This document shows positions 1 through 9,899 of a stretch of 64,000 bases of DNA, in pieces. A program made the position numbers and the translations under genes. The notes beneath the pieces are model-generated. The model was not told the origin of the DNA and ran no database searches. It saw only the letters and a program-made list of their open reading frames with translations. Numbering within the stretch: position 1 is the first letter of the stretch; each line of letters opens with the position of its first letter. Source of the DNA: Diploptera punctata (Eukaryota; Arthropoda; Insecta; Blattodea; Blaberidae); contig JASPKZ010007286.1 in assembly GCA_030220185.1 (NCBI GenBank), positions 806,001 through 870,000 on the forward strand, written 5' to 3'.

Positions 1-441
1 AGGCAACTTAAAGTTTATATATAGAATCTGATTTAAAAAAATAATAATGAAACAAGTTTTTGTTGTTTAATGCATTCTGCTCTGTCTCGCTTTGAAATAA
101 TACTTATTAATAAAAGTTAATTCCGTTTCTTGTTTGTGAAAAGAGTTTATTTTGTGTAATGCTGATATTGTTCTATGAAAGCTGTTGCTTGTGCTTTATT
201 ACATAGTGAAGACAAATCTGCTTTTGTAGAGGTTTTTGAAATATAAGCATTTTAATTCATATTTCTTAAGGGTCTCTGTTCACAAAATAAATATAATTTT
301 TTTACCAACATAATCATAATTCAAATGGAATTAGGTATCAGTGTTATTAATAAACACCCAGCAGTCAATAATACTCGCTCACTTTTTCAAGAAATGTGTG
401 AAAGTCACCTTTGTAAATTCTGATTTTATTGACACAATGTT

Positions 442-775
442 TTCTTTTTACTCCAAGTGCAACAGGCCTACCAGCTGACTGCTTGCCTCACATCCACATG
501 TGTTAATCACAGAGGTAGACTATCATCGAGCCAGTGTAGGGGTGACGTATGGTCAGCATGTCGGATCCCCCAACCATTATAGCTGGTCTTCTCAACCTGG
601 AGTCGCTACTTGTTGTAGCTACCCAAATGCCTCACTATGCTGGGTGGGCACCGGTCCCATACTGGCCGAAATTCCATGAGAAAATTTCTTCCCTCGTGGG
701 GACTCGACGAGCGCAACTCCTGTAGCTCTGCGCCAAGGCTTCTTGTCTTAACCACTCGGCTATAGCGCGTTGACA
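442..775 (-). mobile_element. SINE-A, tRNA-derived, with 14-bp TSD
   Basis: 334-bp insertion between copies of attgacacaatgtt (428-441 and 776-789). On the minus strand it starts with a tRNA(Leu/Ser)-type head: A-box-like TAGCCGAGTGGTTAAG and a B-box-like segment. It continues into a body also present at 18440-18790. The head lies at 680-775 and the tail at 442-480. Confidence 0.75.
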
Positions 776-790
776 ATTGACACAATGTTG

Positions 791-961
791 TTATCGCCTC
801 ACTATGATGGTTGTCCAGCAGCTCGCTTTGTTTTCCCGCAGCTGTTATATATAATTAAATACAAAGATGCCAACTACTGTTACGTGAATGTTAATCATTG
901 TCAACCATTGTCGCGGCACCCGCTTTTATATAAACGGACAACCATCATAATGAGGCGATAA
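791..961. mobile_element. Small TIR element (MITE-like)
   Basis: Terminal inverted repeats of about 26 bp (start ttatcgcctcactatgatgg, 791-816; inverted partner 936-961, one mismatch) enclose about 120 bp with no coding sequence and no hammerhead core. It abuts the TSD of the SINE at 442-775. The superfamily cannot be assigned. Confidence 0.55.
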
Positions 962-969
962 TAACTTTA

Positions 970-1676
970 TATATTTTACCAGAAAAGTTTCATGTGATAA
1001 AAACACAGAAAAAATATATTGCATATATTTAAAAAAAAAAAAAGTGAGGATTATTTACAGTTTTGTTTTTGAATATGATATTTGTATGTAATATGTTTTT
1101 CTTTATTTTTCTTTTAGTTACAAATGAATTTTAATTTACCTCCTGAGAAGTTGTCCTTGGCTTCTTCACTAGCCTTGAACTCTCATGTGCTTGAGGAATG
1201 TCGCAAAATATAGCTGATCTTATTTTCCTACAAAGGATAAGAGCTACATCTTTTTATTGTATGTTATTTGGATTTTTTAAAATAATTTTGATTTACAAAT
1301 GAATTATAACCTGAAAAAAGATATAATAACATTGCAAGTAAGAATTAAGGATTAAAATCTCAAATAAAATAAAATTATATAATTTAATACAAATATAACT
1401 GGAACTGTATATATTTCTATGATCAGAAAAGCAACTACACTTGTTCTGTGACATCACTTACATATAACAATAAAAAAAAACTGCAATTGAATGACAAACT
1501 GTGACATATTGACTAGATGATTTGTTTAGTTTTTCTAAGATTGAGCGAGTGTTATTCTGTTGGGTATGCCATATTATTTAATTAATCTCTTATTAAATTG
1601 TGACAAAAATACCTCGTTTATTGTATCCATTTTTAATATAGCATGATATGTTATTGCACAGGAGAATGCTTTAAGT
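970..1676. other. AT-rich intergenic sequence, nothing recognised
   Basis: About 700 bp of AT-rich sequence with homopolymer runs. I see no ORF, repeat hallmark or RNA gene. Confidence 0.5.
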
Positions 1677-1790
1677 ATTTCTTTATTTTATATTTAATTA
1701 ATGTTGGGAAGTAAACATTATGAGGTATAATCATTAAAATTCATCGGAGAACATATTGTTTAAACAACTCACCTCATAGGATTCATGCTT

Positions 1791-1836
1791 CCATGATATC
1801 GCGATTTCAAACATAGTCATGTTCATCGTCAGCCAT
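1791..1836 (-). ncRNA. Hammerhead ribozyme motif, PLE-A antisense arm
   Basis: Inverted copy of the sense motif. CUGACGA is at 1832-1826 on the minus strand, with GAAA and the AUCGCGAU stem III intact. Transcription of either strand through the foldback would therefore yield one hammerhead. Confidence 0.7.
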
Positions 1837-1909
1837 AACTCCGACTGATGAAATTCTTCGGCCGTCAACTATTCTATATTATTACAAGAAAATTACTTAC
1901 CATCCTGAA

Positions 1910-2446
1910 ATGCATAGGAAATTTCAAAAAATTTTTGACAAATACAACATTTCTTTGGCACCAATAAATAAATTTAGTCTGGGTAATCTTCTAAGTACCA
2001 ATAAAAAAGTCAATGTTCCAGACAGTAAGAAATCTGGAATTTATCAAATAAATTGTGAAGATTGCAATAAAGTTTATATAGGAAAAACAAAAAGGAATTT
2101 GGAAATTCGGACAAAAGAACATTTCAGAAATATTAAAAATTGTGAAATTGAAAAATTTGCAATTTCTGCACATAGTTTATTAGAACATCATAAAATTGGA
2201 AGAGAAGCTAAACTTTTAAAACAAGTAGAGAAACCTTTGGAATTGACAGTTTGGGAAAAAATATACATTCAGAAAAACAAAAATAGATCAATGAATTTTG
2301 ATATCCCTAACGAAATTACATTGATTTCGAAGTTCATAAATTCAACCATAGATAGCAGCACTGAAGATGGCGACAATAGAATAGTTGACGGCCAAAGAAT
2401 TTCATCAGTCGGAGTTATGGCTGAAGATGAACATGACTATGTTTGA
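1910..2446 (+). CDS. PLE-A GIY-YIG endonuclease fragment (178 aa)
   Basis: Open frame with the GIY-YIG nuclease core: KSGIYQINCEDCNKVYIGKT (about residues 40-60), then KRNLEIRTKEHFRNIK, the helix containing the catalytic Arg, and an SAHSLLEHHK region. The N terminus (HRKFQKIFDKYNISLAPINK) is the PLE linker between the RT thumb and the endonuclease. A complete PLE protein would have an RT upstream; here it is missing, so this is a 5'-truncated copy that stayed open. The stop codon TGA (2444-2446) supplies the GA of the GAAA box of the overlapping hammerhead. Confidence 0.85.
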   Translation: MHRKFQKIFDKYNISLAPINKFSLGNLLSTNKKVNVPDSKKSGIYQINCEDCNKVYIGKTKRNLEIRTKEHFRNIKNCEIEKFAISAHSLLEHHKIGREAKLLKQVEKPLELTVWEKIYIQKNKNRSMNFDIPNEITLISKFINSTIDSSTEDGDNRIVDGQRISSVGVMAEDEHDYV

Positions 2447-2461
2447 AATCGCGATATCATG
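2417..2461 (+). ncRNA. Hammerhead ribozyme motif, PLE-A sense arm
   Basis: CUGAAGA at 2421-2427, stem II AACAU/AUGUU, GAAA at 2445-2448, palindromic stem III AUCGCGAU (2448-2455) and H17=A, so cleavage is predicted after 2456. Stem I is AUGG (2417-2420) with UCAU (2457-2460). The type I layout with a short palindromic stem III is as reported for PLEs. It overlaps the last codons of the GIY-YIG ORF. Activity is untested. Confidence 0.75.
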
Positions 2462-2551
2462 GAAGCATGAATCCTATGAGGTGAGTTGTTTAAACAATAT
2501 GTTCTCCGATGAATTTTAATTTCTTTATTTTGTTTGGACAAGATGATGTTA

Positions 2552-2805
2552 ATAATAATTAAATGAATCGTGATTTTTTCTTACCTCATACATCTATGTT
2601 TCTTTAAACACAGCACTGCAGTATCGGCGACACTTTGTCGTCACTGTGAGTCGTAAAAACAGCTGACGATGACGACAAAGTGTCGCCGATACTGCAGTGC
2701 TGTGTTTAAAGAAACATAGATGTATGAGGTAAGAAAAAATCACGATTCATTTAATTATTATTAATTGAACCTCATAATGTTAAAAATTTCCAAATTTAAT
2801 ATATA
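2552..2805 (-). mobile_element. PLE-B foldback without ORF
   Basis: 254-bp near-perfect palindrome flanked by aagatgatgtta (2540-2551, 2806-2817). The short end is left and the long end right (ends CCTCATAATGTT, AAATTTCC). The motif on each arm has CUGACGA, a GACGACA..UGUCGCC stem II, GAUA in place of GAAA and G at the cleavage position, so it is probably inactive. Confidence 0.85.
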
Positions 2806-3383
2806 AAGATGATGTTAGATTGATATTGATGCTGTTTTAATTACGTTGTATAAATAATGTCCCAAACAGAGTAGGAAGTGTAAAGTTTGATCTGATTAGC
2901 TTAGAGTTTGAAATATGACTGTTGTGTTGAATGTTGAAAGAAGAATGAAGATAAATTGTTGTGACGGATTCTTATTTTTGAAGTATTAAATTAAGACAAT
3001 TCATGATTTTAAGAAAAAATGTGTAGGATATGGAAGGGCCATTGAGACTGTGATTTCATGAGTGACTAAAAAATAATAAAATAAAAAAAGTATTTTTGTA
3101 AGAAGATAAGTCACTTATGAATTAAATAGCTAGTTAAGATTAATTTGTATGTAATCTTATTACTTTTATCTGTGCAGTAAAACTTATTTAATCTGACCAA
3201 GTGACAATTGTTAAACTATTGTTTGTAAATTATATAAATGTGCAGCGAATAATGTTATAGAGGTGTATGTTGGAACAGACTGAAACTGTTTTTTAATGGA
3301 AATAATGTAAATAGAAAAGGCAGACATTAGCCACTGTTCAATTTAAGGCACAGTTGTTGCAGTTAAGTTTAATGTTTGTTTAT

Positions 3384-4672
3384 TTAACTTTCACAGGGAA
3401 AGAACACTATGAGGTTTAATTTAAGAATTAAATTAATGTTTTTATTACCTCACCTCATATTCTTTTTCTTCTATACTGCAGTTTCGGAGCTTATCTCCAT
3501 CATCAGTAGCCTCTGGTCGACCGGTGTTATGTCGTTTCTTGGTGGTTTTCTTCTTACTTCTATCGGTGGACCGATGAACCTCTGGATCAGGTCAAAATTT
3601 GCGGGAGTTTCGAAATTCATGAGTTTATCTTTCATATTTTTTTTTATGTGGATTTTTTTCCCAGATTGTGAGTTCTTTTTGTTTATCTGTGTGTTTGATT
3701 AGGCTAGCTTCTGTATCGATTAAATGCTTTTCAGACCAAGCGTGGGCTGCTACACCTGACTTGTCCACTTCACCCTGTAGCAGCCCATGCTTGGTCTGAA
3801 AAGCATTTAATCTATACAGAGGTTTAATTTAAGAATTAAATTAATGTTTTTATTACCTCACCTCATATTCTTTTTCTTCTATACTGCAGTTTCGGAGCTT
3901 ATCTCCATCATCAATAGCCTCTGGTCGACCGGTGTTATGTCGTTTCTTGGTGGTTTTCTTCTTACTTCTATCGGTGGACCGATGAACCTCTGGATCAGGT
4001 CAAAATTTGCGGGAGTTTCGAAATTCATGAGTTTATCTTTCATATTTTTTTTTATGTGGATTTTTTTCCCAGATTGTGAGTTTCTTTTGTTTATCTGTGT
4101 GTTTGATTAGGCTAGCTTCTGTATCGATTAAATGCTTTTCAGACCAAGCGTGGGCTGCTACACCTGACTTGTCCACTTCACCCTGTAGCAGCCCATGCTT
4201 GGTCTGAAAAGCATTTAATCTATACAGAGGTTTAATTAAGAATTAAATTAATGTTTTTATTACCTCACCTCATATTCTTTTTCTTCTATACTGCAGTTTC
4301 GGAGCTTATCTCCATCATCAGTAGCCTCTGGTCGACCGGTGTTATGTCGTTTCTTGGTGGTTTTCTTCTTACTTCTATCGGTGGACCGATGAACCTCTGG
4401 ATCAGGTCAAAATTTGCGGGAGTTTCGAAATTCATGAGTTTATCTTTCATATTTTTTTTATGTGGATTTTTTTCCCAGATTGTGAGTTCTTTTTGTTTAT
4501 CTGTGTGTTTGATTAGGCTAGCTTCTGTATCGATTAAATGCTTTTCAGACCAAGCGTGGGCTGCTACACCTGACTTGTCCACTTCACCCTGTAGCAGCCC
4601 ATGCTTGGTCTGAAAAGCATTTAATCTATACAGAAGCTAGCCTAATCAAACACACAGATAAACAAAAACAAA
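3384..4672 (-). mobile_element. PLE-D, three tandem 408-bp units
   Basis: Starts with the PLE-D long end (TTAACTTTCACAGGGAAAGAAC, ACTATGAGG). It then repeats a unit at about 3411, 3819 and 4227. Each unit contains the antisense 3' arm (ACCTCACCTCAT, hammerhead, GIY-YIG C terminus in minus sense) and ends in an internal palindrome at the GHAWSEKH codons. Only unit 3 keeps the minus ORF open (4286-4582). Units 1 and 2 differ by a T-run length change, and unit 2 has C3 to U in the ribozyme core. Confidence 0.8.
4286..4582 (-). CDS. PLE-D GIY-YIG C-terminal fragment (98 aa)
   Basis: Contains the second half of the PLE endonuclease region (SGVAAHAWSEKHLIDTEASL, KELTIWEK, FETPANFDLIQRFIGPP) and ends NDITPVDQRLLMMEISSETAV. 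It lacks the GIY and YIG strands, so it is not a functional nuclease. The final codons encode the hammerhead. The predicted cleavage (GUA^UAG) falls exactly between the last Val codon and the stop codon. Confidence 0.7.
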   Translation of the reverse strand: MDKSGVAAHAWSEKHLIDTEASLIKHTDKQKELTIWEKNPHKKNMKDKLMNFETPANFDLIQRFIGPPIEVRRKPPRNDITPVDQRLLMMEISSETAV

Positions 4673-4783
4673 ACAAACATTTTCAACCGATATGACTACT
4701 GGATTTTTGTTGAAATCTCCATATATAACGTTGCCATCTGGTGTTGATTATTTCCCATATTTAACTATGAACAGATATAGACA

Positions 4784-4998
4784 CTTCGACTCATAATTTA
4801 TAGTATTCTTGAAAATATGTTTTCAGAATGTTTGCATTTGTTCCTATTGATGAATTGGCCTCCTGACCAATTCGAGCTGATGATAGGATGCAAGCATTCT
4901 AAAACATGTTCTCAAGAATTCTACAAATTATGAGGCGAAGTATCTTTATCTGACTCTTAAATTAGTAAAATAAACCTCATAGTATTACTTTCTATCAA
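4784..4998 (+). mobile_element. PLE-O foldback
   Basis: Inverted arms (tcgactcataattt at 4787-4800; partner around 4926-4938) around a hammerhead-like core: CUGAUGA at 4877-4883, stem II AGGAUGC/GCAUUCU, AAAA instead of GAAA, ACAUGU stem III. A long-end-like tail ACCTCATAG.ATTACTTTC follows. An 80-bp minus-strand PLE-C fragment (4676-4755) precedes it. Confidence 0.6.
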
Positions 4999-5307
4999 AA
5001 ATTGAATTATGACTTTTACCTGTTTCAAATAAGAACTAAACGTGGTACCATATTCTCCAATTTCAGCCCAAGTAAGGCATTTTCTTTACTATTACTTTGA
5101 CTTTATTCCCAAATCATTTTCATTTTTATAAGAATTCTGTGATTGTTACTTCAACCTGCAAATTCTCAACAAGAACTGCAAACTAAGATTCAATCCCACC
5201 AATACTCGATAGAGGATTTTTCCTTATACATCCATTTACAGATTGGTTCCAGGATTTTTCTACAGATATGAGCCAAACATAAAACAAGCTGTCAGAAAGC
5301 TAAGAAT

Positions 5308-5660
5308 ATATACCAAAGCTCCTCGGTTCAAATCCCAATCCGAGCGTATAATTTTTCTCTTCAAATATAATTTGTCCTTCAGTGAGAAGTATTAAAACAA
5401 TAATTAAAACATTGAAAGAAGCCCTATTGGCTTTATAAAGTAGTGTTTAAATTCCCAATAAATGTCTTCTTAATTAAGAAGCTGCAGTTTGCATAATCGA
5501 GCAAAGGCTCATAGCATTCGGCGATCGGGAATTAACAATGTATAAGAGAAAAATTTGCGTTTAGATTGGAGTGCTCAGGTAGCTCAGGGGAAGAGCATTG
5601 GCCTAGAAAGCCAAAGTTCCTGAGTTCAAACCCCAATCTGAGCATATAATTTTTCTCTTC
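5308..5660 (+). mobile_element. tRNA-Ser-like SINE, 5'-truncated tandem
   Basis: The 3' half of a tRNA-like head (5312-5346) is followed about 298 bp later by a complete tRNA-like head (5573-5643), both plus strand, with the usual spacer (AAGAAGC, TTTGCA, GGGAATTA) between them. It is one of several copies showing that the SINE template can be multimeric. It ends in the short form just after TTTTTCTCTTC. Confidence 0.7.
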
Positions 5661-5689
5661 GAGTATAATGTATACCGGTAGTTGTGCAT

Positions 5690-6420
5690 ACAAATTCTGC
5701 ACATCTTCTTATGTTTGAAAAACATGTATCTTTATTTTAAAGTTTATAAAAGTAAGCTTTTTTTTTTAGAAAGAAGTACAATCTGTACTTTTGCACTATT
5801 ATTGTAGTTATAATTAGATTATCGGGATTTCATGCGGTAGAAGAAGTCTTTTTTTTTTCTGGAGTTTTTGTTTTTCTTTAATATTGAAGTCTGTTATTGT
5901 TATAAATAAACTTTTGTGAATCTCCGTTTCATTTTTTGACTTTTTTTTTTCAGTTTATAAAACTGTAGGTATTTTCAGTACAACTTAATTCTTATCTTAA
6001 GCTATTTGTATAATTTTCAAAGGAAGCATCAACTGGCTTCCATTAAATAAAATTGAATTAGCTCAAAGTAATAGAAATAATGTGGATTTTTAGTTTGTTT
6101 ATGTCTTTGACAAATATTCAGATTATTATTATTATGTTAATTGCTATTGTATCTATATATTATTTTTATTTTAAATTTAAAAGAAAGGATGGCACAGATA
6201 CCAACTGCACAATGACTACAGCATTGAGTCTTACATAAATTACTATTATGTACATCTGGAAAAAAAAAATTAAAGTGGCAGCATTCTTGAGCCATGAATG
6301 TATTCCAAGTTACATTTCCTTTCAAATGTTTATTTAATTTAAATACTTAAAATTATGATTTATTGTTTATTATAATTTATACATTTTTTATATTGACTTA
6401 GGCTTTCACAGCCGGAGTTA
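5690..6420. other. AT-rich intergenic sequence
   Basis: T-rich runs and no supported gene. The longest frames are short and without recognisable motifs. Confidence 0.5.
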
Positions 6421-6427
6421 TTATGAC

Positions 6428-6748
6428 GATCTTGTAGAAGATTTCCGGGCTGTTGGCCGTGGTCTTGAGGCTTGTAGTTCCCCGACGTTTTGCCAGAGAC
6501 TGCGTCCGGCATCCTCAAGGGTTGTCTCGAGACTGGCAATTTTGTCGACTACCTGCCCTATTTATACATTTATCCATGACGTGTTCTCTGCACAGTCCGT
6601 CGTGGATAAATGTATAAATAGGGCAGGTAGTCGACAAAATTGCCAGTCTCAAGACAACCCTTGAGGATGCCGGATGCAGTCTCTGGCGAAACGTCGGGGA
6701 ACTACAAGGCTCAAGATCACGGCCAACAGCCTGGAAATCTACAAGATC
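6428..6748 (+). mobile_element. PLE-M foldback with C3U hammerhead-like motif
   Basis: About 140-bp inverted arms around 40 bp. The sense arm carries UUGAGGA (6661-6667; canonical C3 replaced by U), stem II GCCGG..CUGGC, GAAA at 6688-6691, CGUC^GGGG and a CCC/GGG stem I. GC-richer than the other PLEs here. Motifs of the type TGAAGAAGGC..GCCGAAACGT are frequent in animal PLEs, which supports the assignment. No ORF remains. Confidence 0.65.
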
Positions 6749-6769
6749 ATCATATTCATTTTTTATTTC

Positions 6770-7495
6770 GTTAAATATTTAATTTCATAAATTAATACTT
6801 AAAAGAGACTGATGTAATTTTAGGAAATTATGCTACTCTGTTATATATTAAAAAAAAACAGTTTTATTCTGAGTAAGTTAGTTACTGACTGATAACCAGT
6901 TGTATCTTCATTCTAAAATGATTTGATCATTATACTTTTTGAAGTGTGTAGGATAGTGTGTGAATATATCCACGTTGATTATATTTCCATTAAAATGGCA
7001 ATAAAAAATGTAGATATACAAAACTGTTTTCCTATAAAATTAATACAGAATAAAGATACAATACTATGGTTTTAATTGTTGATGTGTTGTTTTAACAAAC
7101 ATCGAATGAATGGTGGGAAAGTATAAAAACTGTACAGATATTGTATAATATTGCATGTGAATTCCTTAGTTTTTAAGATATCTGGGATAGAAGGCTGAAA
7201 TAGTGTAACAGGGGTGCTATAAAATACTTGAAAAGGGGACTAAAAATTGTTATAACATTGTATCATATTCATTATTGAAGTTAAATATTCACAGTCATTT
7301 GTCTGCTGCACTGCATTTTCTTTCACTATATATATGTCACTTTTTGCATATTCTTCCTGTGTTCTCTAATGTAACTTGTTAACATCTAACCTTATATCAT
7401 AGATTTAAAAATAAAAGCAATCCAAGTATGGAAGAAATGGCATAAATGCAGTGCAAACAATTGGATAACATTACTTCAACGAGAATGTGTAAGGT
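6770..7495. other. AT-rich intergenic sequence
   Basis: No gene, tRNA or repeat boundary recognised. Confidence 0.5.
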
Positions 7496-7507
7496 AAAAT
7501 CAAGGTT

Positions 7508-8234
7508 ATATTTGAAGAGAAAAATTTTCGCCTAGACTGGGACTCGAACCCGGGACCCTTGGCTTTCCGGGCCAAGTGCTCTACCAACTGAGCTACCGAG
7601 GCAAGTTACGATCTAGACGCAAATTTTTCTCTTATGTACATTGTAATTCCCTCGCGCCAAATGCTTGAAACCATAGCTTCTATCTTTGCAAATGGCGGCT
7701 TCTTAGTTAAGAAGACATTTATAGACTACTTTATAGCCAGTAGGGCTTCTATTGACGATTTTATTATTAATTTAACACTTCTCATTGAAGGATAAATTAT
7801 ATTTGAAGAGAAAAATTTTCGCCTAGACCGGGACTCGAACCCGGGACCCTTGGCTTTCCGGGCCAAGTGCTCTACCAACTGAGCTACCGAGGCGAGTTAC
7901 GATCTAGACGCAAATTTTTCTCTTATGTACGTCAATAGAAGCCCTACTGGCTATAAAGTAGTGTTAAATTCCCAATAAATGTCTTCTTAACTAAGAAGCC
8001 GCCATTTGCAAAGATAGAAGCTATGGTTTCAAGCATTTGGCGCGAGGGAATTACAACGTACATAAGAGAAAAATTTGCGTCTAGATCGTAACTCGCCTCG
8101 GTAGCTCAGTTGGTAGAGCACTTGGCCCGGAAAGCCAAGGGTCCCGGGTTCGAGTCCCGGTCTAGGCGAAAATTTTTCTCTTCAAATATAATTTATCCTT
8201 CAATGAGAAGTGTTAAATTAATAATAAAATCATC
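7508..8234. mobile_element. tRNA-Ser-like SINE foldback (three heads, one insertion)
   Basis: A single insertion flanked by aaaatcaaggtt (7496-7507, 8235-8246). It contains tRNA-like heads at 7530-7602 (-), 7821-7893 (-) and 8095-8167 (+). The outer minus and plus units form inverted arms of nearly 300 bp. The left outer end is short (stops at ..CTTCAAATAT) and the right is long (to ..AATAATAAAATC). Each 73-nt head folds as a cloverleaf with anticodon-loop CCGGAAA (GGA, with C33), so it is tRNA-derived and not a tRNA gene. Confidence 0.85.
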
Positions 8235-8352
8235 AAAATCAAGGTTCCTTAAATGTGTAGGCATATATCAACATTTAATTTATCTTCTAACAATTTCACA
8301 AAATATCTAAGAAATAAAGAAAACTTTATTATTAAAATGTATCTGTATTCGT

Positions 8353-8550
8353 GAATTAGAATTGGATGATGATGATGACCATATGATTTCGGGGACCGTT
8401 TGGGTCTTAAAGTTTTCCTGACATTTGTCTTACAGGTGAGGAAAAATCCTGATAAAAACCTCACCCAGAAAAACTGCCCCAACCAGGGATTGAACCCAGG
8501 CCCGCTGCGTAATAAGGCAGCATGCAACCTCGAGACCACAGCGGTGGACA
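8353..8550 (-). mobile_element. SINE-B fragment
   Basis: The minus-strand head CCACCGCTGTGGTCTCGAGG has a tRNA-like B box (GGTTCAATCCC). Then come TTCTGGGTGAGG, GACAAATGTCAGG and CGAAATCATATGG and a (GAT)n stretch. Further copies are at 13790-13982, 30483-30823 and 57823-58167. Confidence 0.75.
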
Positions 8551-8772
8551 TTTAGTTAATAATATTGATATGAAGATTTCAGAAGGCCATGGATTTATAA
8601 TAAAAGTCTAGGCCCAAAAACATTAGGTTATCTATTGTTATATGAATTGCTTAAAAACCTAATTAAGAATTGAAAACCATTGTTAAAAAACCATAACTTG
8701 GTTCCCAAAAAAAGATAATTTAAAGAGCAGTTTAAATGGATTTTTAAAAAGTACAAATTAATGTTATACTAT

Positions 8773-9059
8773 TTAACTTTCACAGGGAAAGAACACTATG
8801 AGGTTTAATTTAATAATTAAATTAATGTTTTTATTACCTCACCTTATATCCTTTTTCTTCTATACTGCAGTTTCGGAGCTTATCTCCATCGTCAGTAGCC
8901 TCTGGTCGACCGGTGTTATGTCGTTTCTTTGCGGTTTCCTTGCCAAGAAACGACATAACACCGGTCGACCAGAGGCTACTGACGATGGAGATAAGCTCCG
9001 AAACTGCAGTATAGAAGAAAAAGGATATGAGGTGAGGTAATAAAAACATTAATTTAATT
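8773..9059 (+). mobile_element. PLE-D foldback
   Basis: 287-bp palindrome flanked by a 16-bp TSD, attaatgttatactat (8757-8772, 9060-9075), the longest TSD seen here. Long end left (TTTCACAGGGAAAGAAC), short end right. The arms meet at about 8937-8944 within the codons for NDITPVDQ. Intact hammerheads lie on both arms. Confidence 0.9.
8974..9016 (+). ncRNA. Hammerhead ribozyme motif, PLE-D
   Basis: CUGACGA (8979-8985), one unpaired U, stem II GGAG/CUCC, GAAA (9000-9003), palindromic stem III ACUGCAGU and H17=A, with predicted cleavage after 9011. Stem I is CUA (8976-8978) with UAG (9012-9014). The inverted copy is at about 8857-8901 on the minus strand. The UAG immediately after the cleavage site is the stop codon of the PLE-D ORF in longer copies. 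Confidence 0.75.
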
Positions 9060-9293
9060 ATTAATGTTATACTATTTTGCTCCAGTGAGTTATCTAGGCA
9101 ATCTGATGGTTTTAAGTCTGAGCCGGGCAATTAAGATTGTACTAAATATCACAAGTTGTTACTCGACATAAAACATTATATGCTATTCCAAGGATTTTTC
9201 TTTCACACAAAAAAAAAGTATAGTTTTTTGTTGGGATTCATGATGTAAGACTATAAATCCAGAGAAATATCCATTATATCTGTAAATTCTTAT

Positions 9294-9622
9294 TTATTCA
9301 TAGTTCTTGTTCTTCCTTCCAAGGCCTGTTACAATCCTATAGAAAATTTTCCCTCCAGCATTCATGCTTTGGTCGTCATAAGTTTGATCCTTCCGGGAAA
9401 TTCTCGTATAAGACTTGGAAGCATAATAATAGTCCCTTCGATTGGTTGCTGGCCAAAGGAAGGCAAGACCAGTGGTCAGGCTTTTCTGGAGAAGGAAAGA
9501 AGAAATGGAAGAAAGAAAATACTCCCTAGCCCTCGGATGCTCTAATAGTGTCGGTGTGGAAAAAAACAAGAGCTAACCAAGAGAGGTTAGATAGTAAAGT
9601 TAAAAGAGTGCAAAACACAAGT
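9294..9622. repeat. Dispersed repeat with LINE-tail-like end
   Basis: Shares long blocks with 53625-54015: AGGCCTGTTACRATCCTATAG, CCCTAGCCCTCGGATGC and GAGAGGTTAGATAGTAAAG. The left part is the reverse complement of the 3' end of the LINE at 58983-59717. Family not identified. Confidence 0.6.
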
Positions 9623-9636
9623 AAGTGGAAGAAATT

Positions 9637-9717
9637 ATATTATTGAGGTAAGATGTCCAGACTAAAAATAATATAATTAAAATAACCTCAAAATTTAACT
9701 TCCTAAAATTAAATATT
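9637..9717 (+). mobile_element. PLE-E, 81-bp 3'-end insertion
   Basis: Flanked by taagtggaagaaat (9623-9636, 9718-9731). It contains only ATTGAGGTAAG and the long 3' tail ending AACCTCAAAATTTAACTTCC. The repeat copy at 53625-54015 shows the uninterrupted site, so this is a clean filled/empty pair that proves mobility and defines the long 3' end. Confidence 0.85.
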
Positions 9718-9769
9718 AAGTGGAAGAAATGTTTTGCTCAGCTTGGGCACCTTGTGGTCACCATCCACA

Positions 9770-9895
9770 TAAATATGGAAAATAACATTATGAGGTTCTT
9801 AATTCATAAATTAATGAGTAATCTTTACATCTTACCTAATAGTCTGTTTTCTTAAACCATGAGGTAAGATGTAAAAATGACTCATTAATTTATGA
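9770..9895 (+). mobile_element. PLE-C mini-foldback
   Basis: Long end (GGAAAATAACATTATGAGG) and short end (ATGAGGTAAGATG..CTCATTAATTTATG) of PLE-C joined with almost no centre. The hammerhead region is deleted. Confidence 0.7.
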
Positions 9896-9899
9896 AATT

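Larger units (their letters stand above)
1690..2518 (+). mobile_element. PLE-A foldback with GIY-YIG ORF
   Basis: 829-bp insertion flanked by atttctttatttt (1677-1689, 2519-2531). The left end is the long form: GGGAAGTAAACATTATGAGG, then the inverted 3' arm with antisense hammerhead. The right end is the short form, stopping after ATGAGGTGAG plus about 36 nt. Arms of roughly 150 bp enclose the ORF at 1910-2446. A near-identical copy lies at 32437-33206. The 5' part of a normal PLE (RT) is absent. Confidence 0.9.

Noticed and set aside
3409..4613. Repeated membrane-like peptide FFFYTAVSELISIISSLWSTG as a gene family
   Set aside because: It is the antisense reading of the PLE-D hammerhead and ORF end. 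The hydrophobicity comes from T-rich sequence.
8095..8167. Genuine nuclear tRNA-Ser genes (this and about 20 similar cloverleaves)
   Set aside because: They lack the long variable arm of tRNA-Ser, some have C33, they lie in repeated units with TSDs, and several are broken. They are SINE heads.
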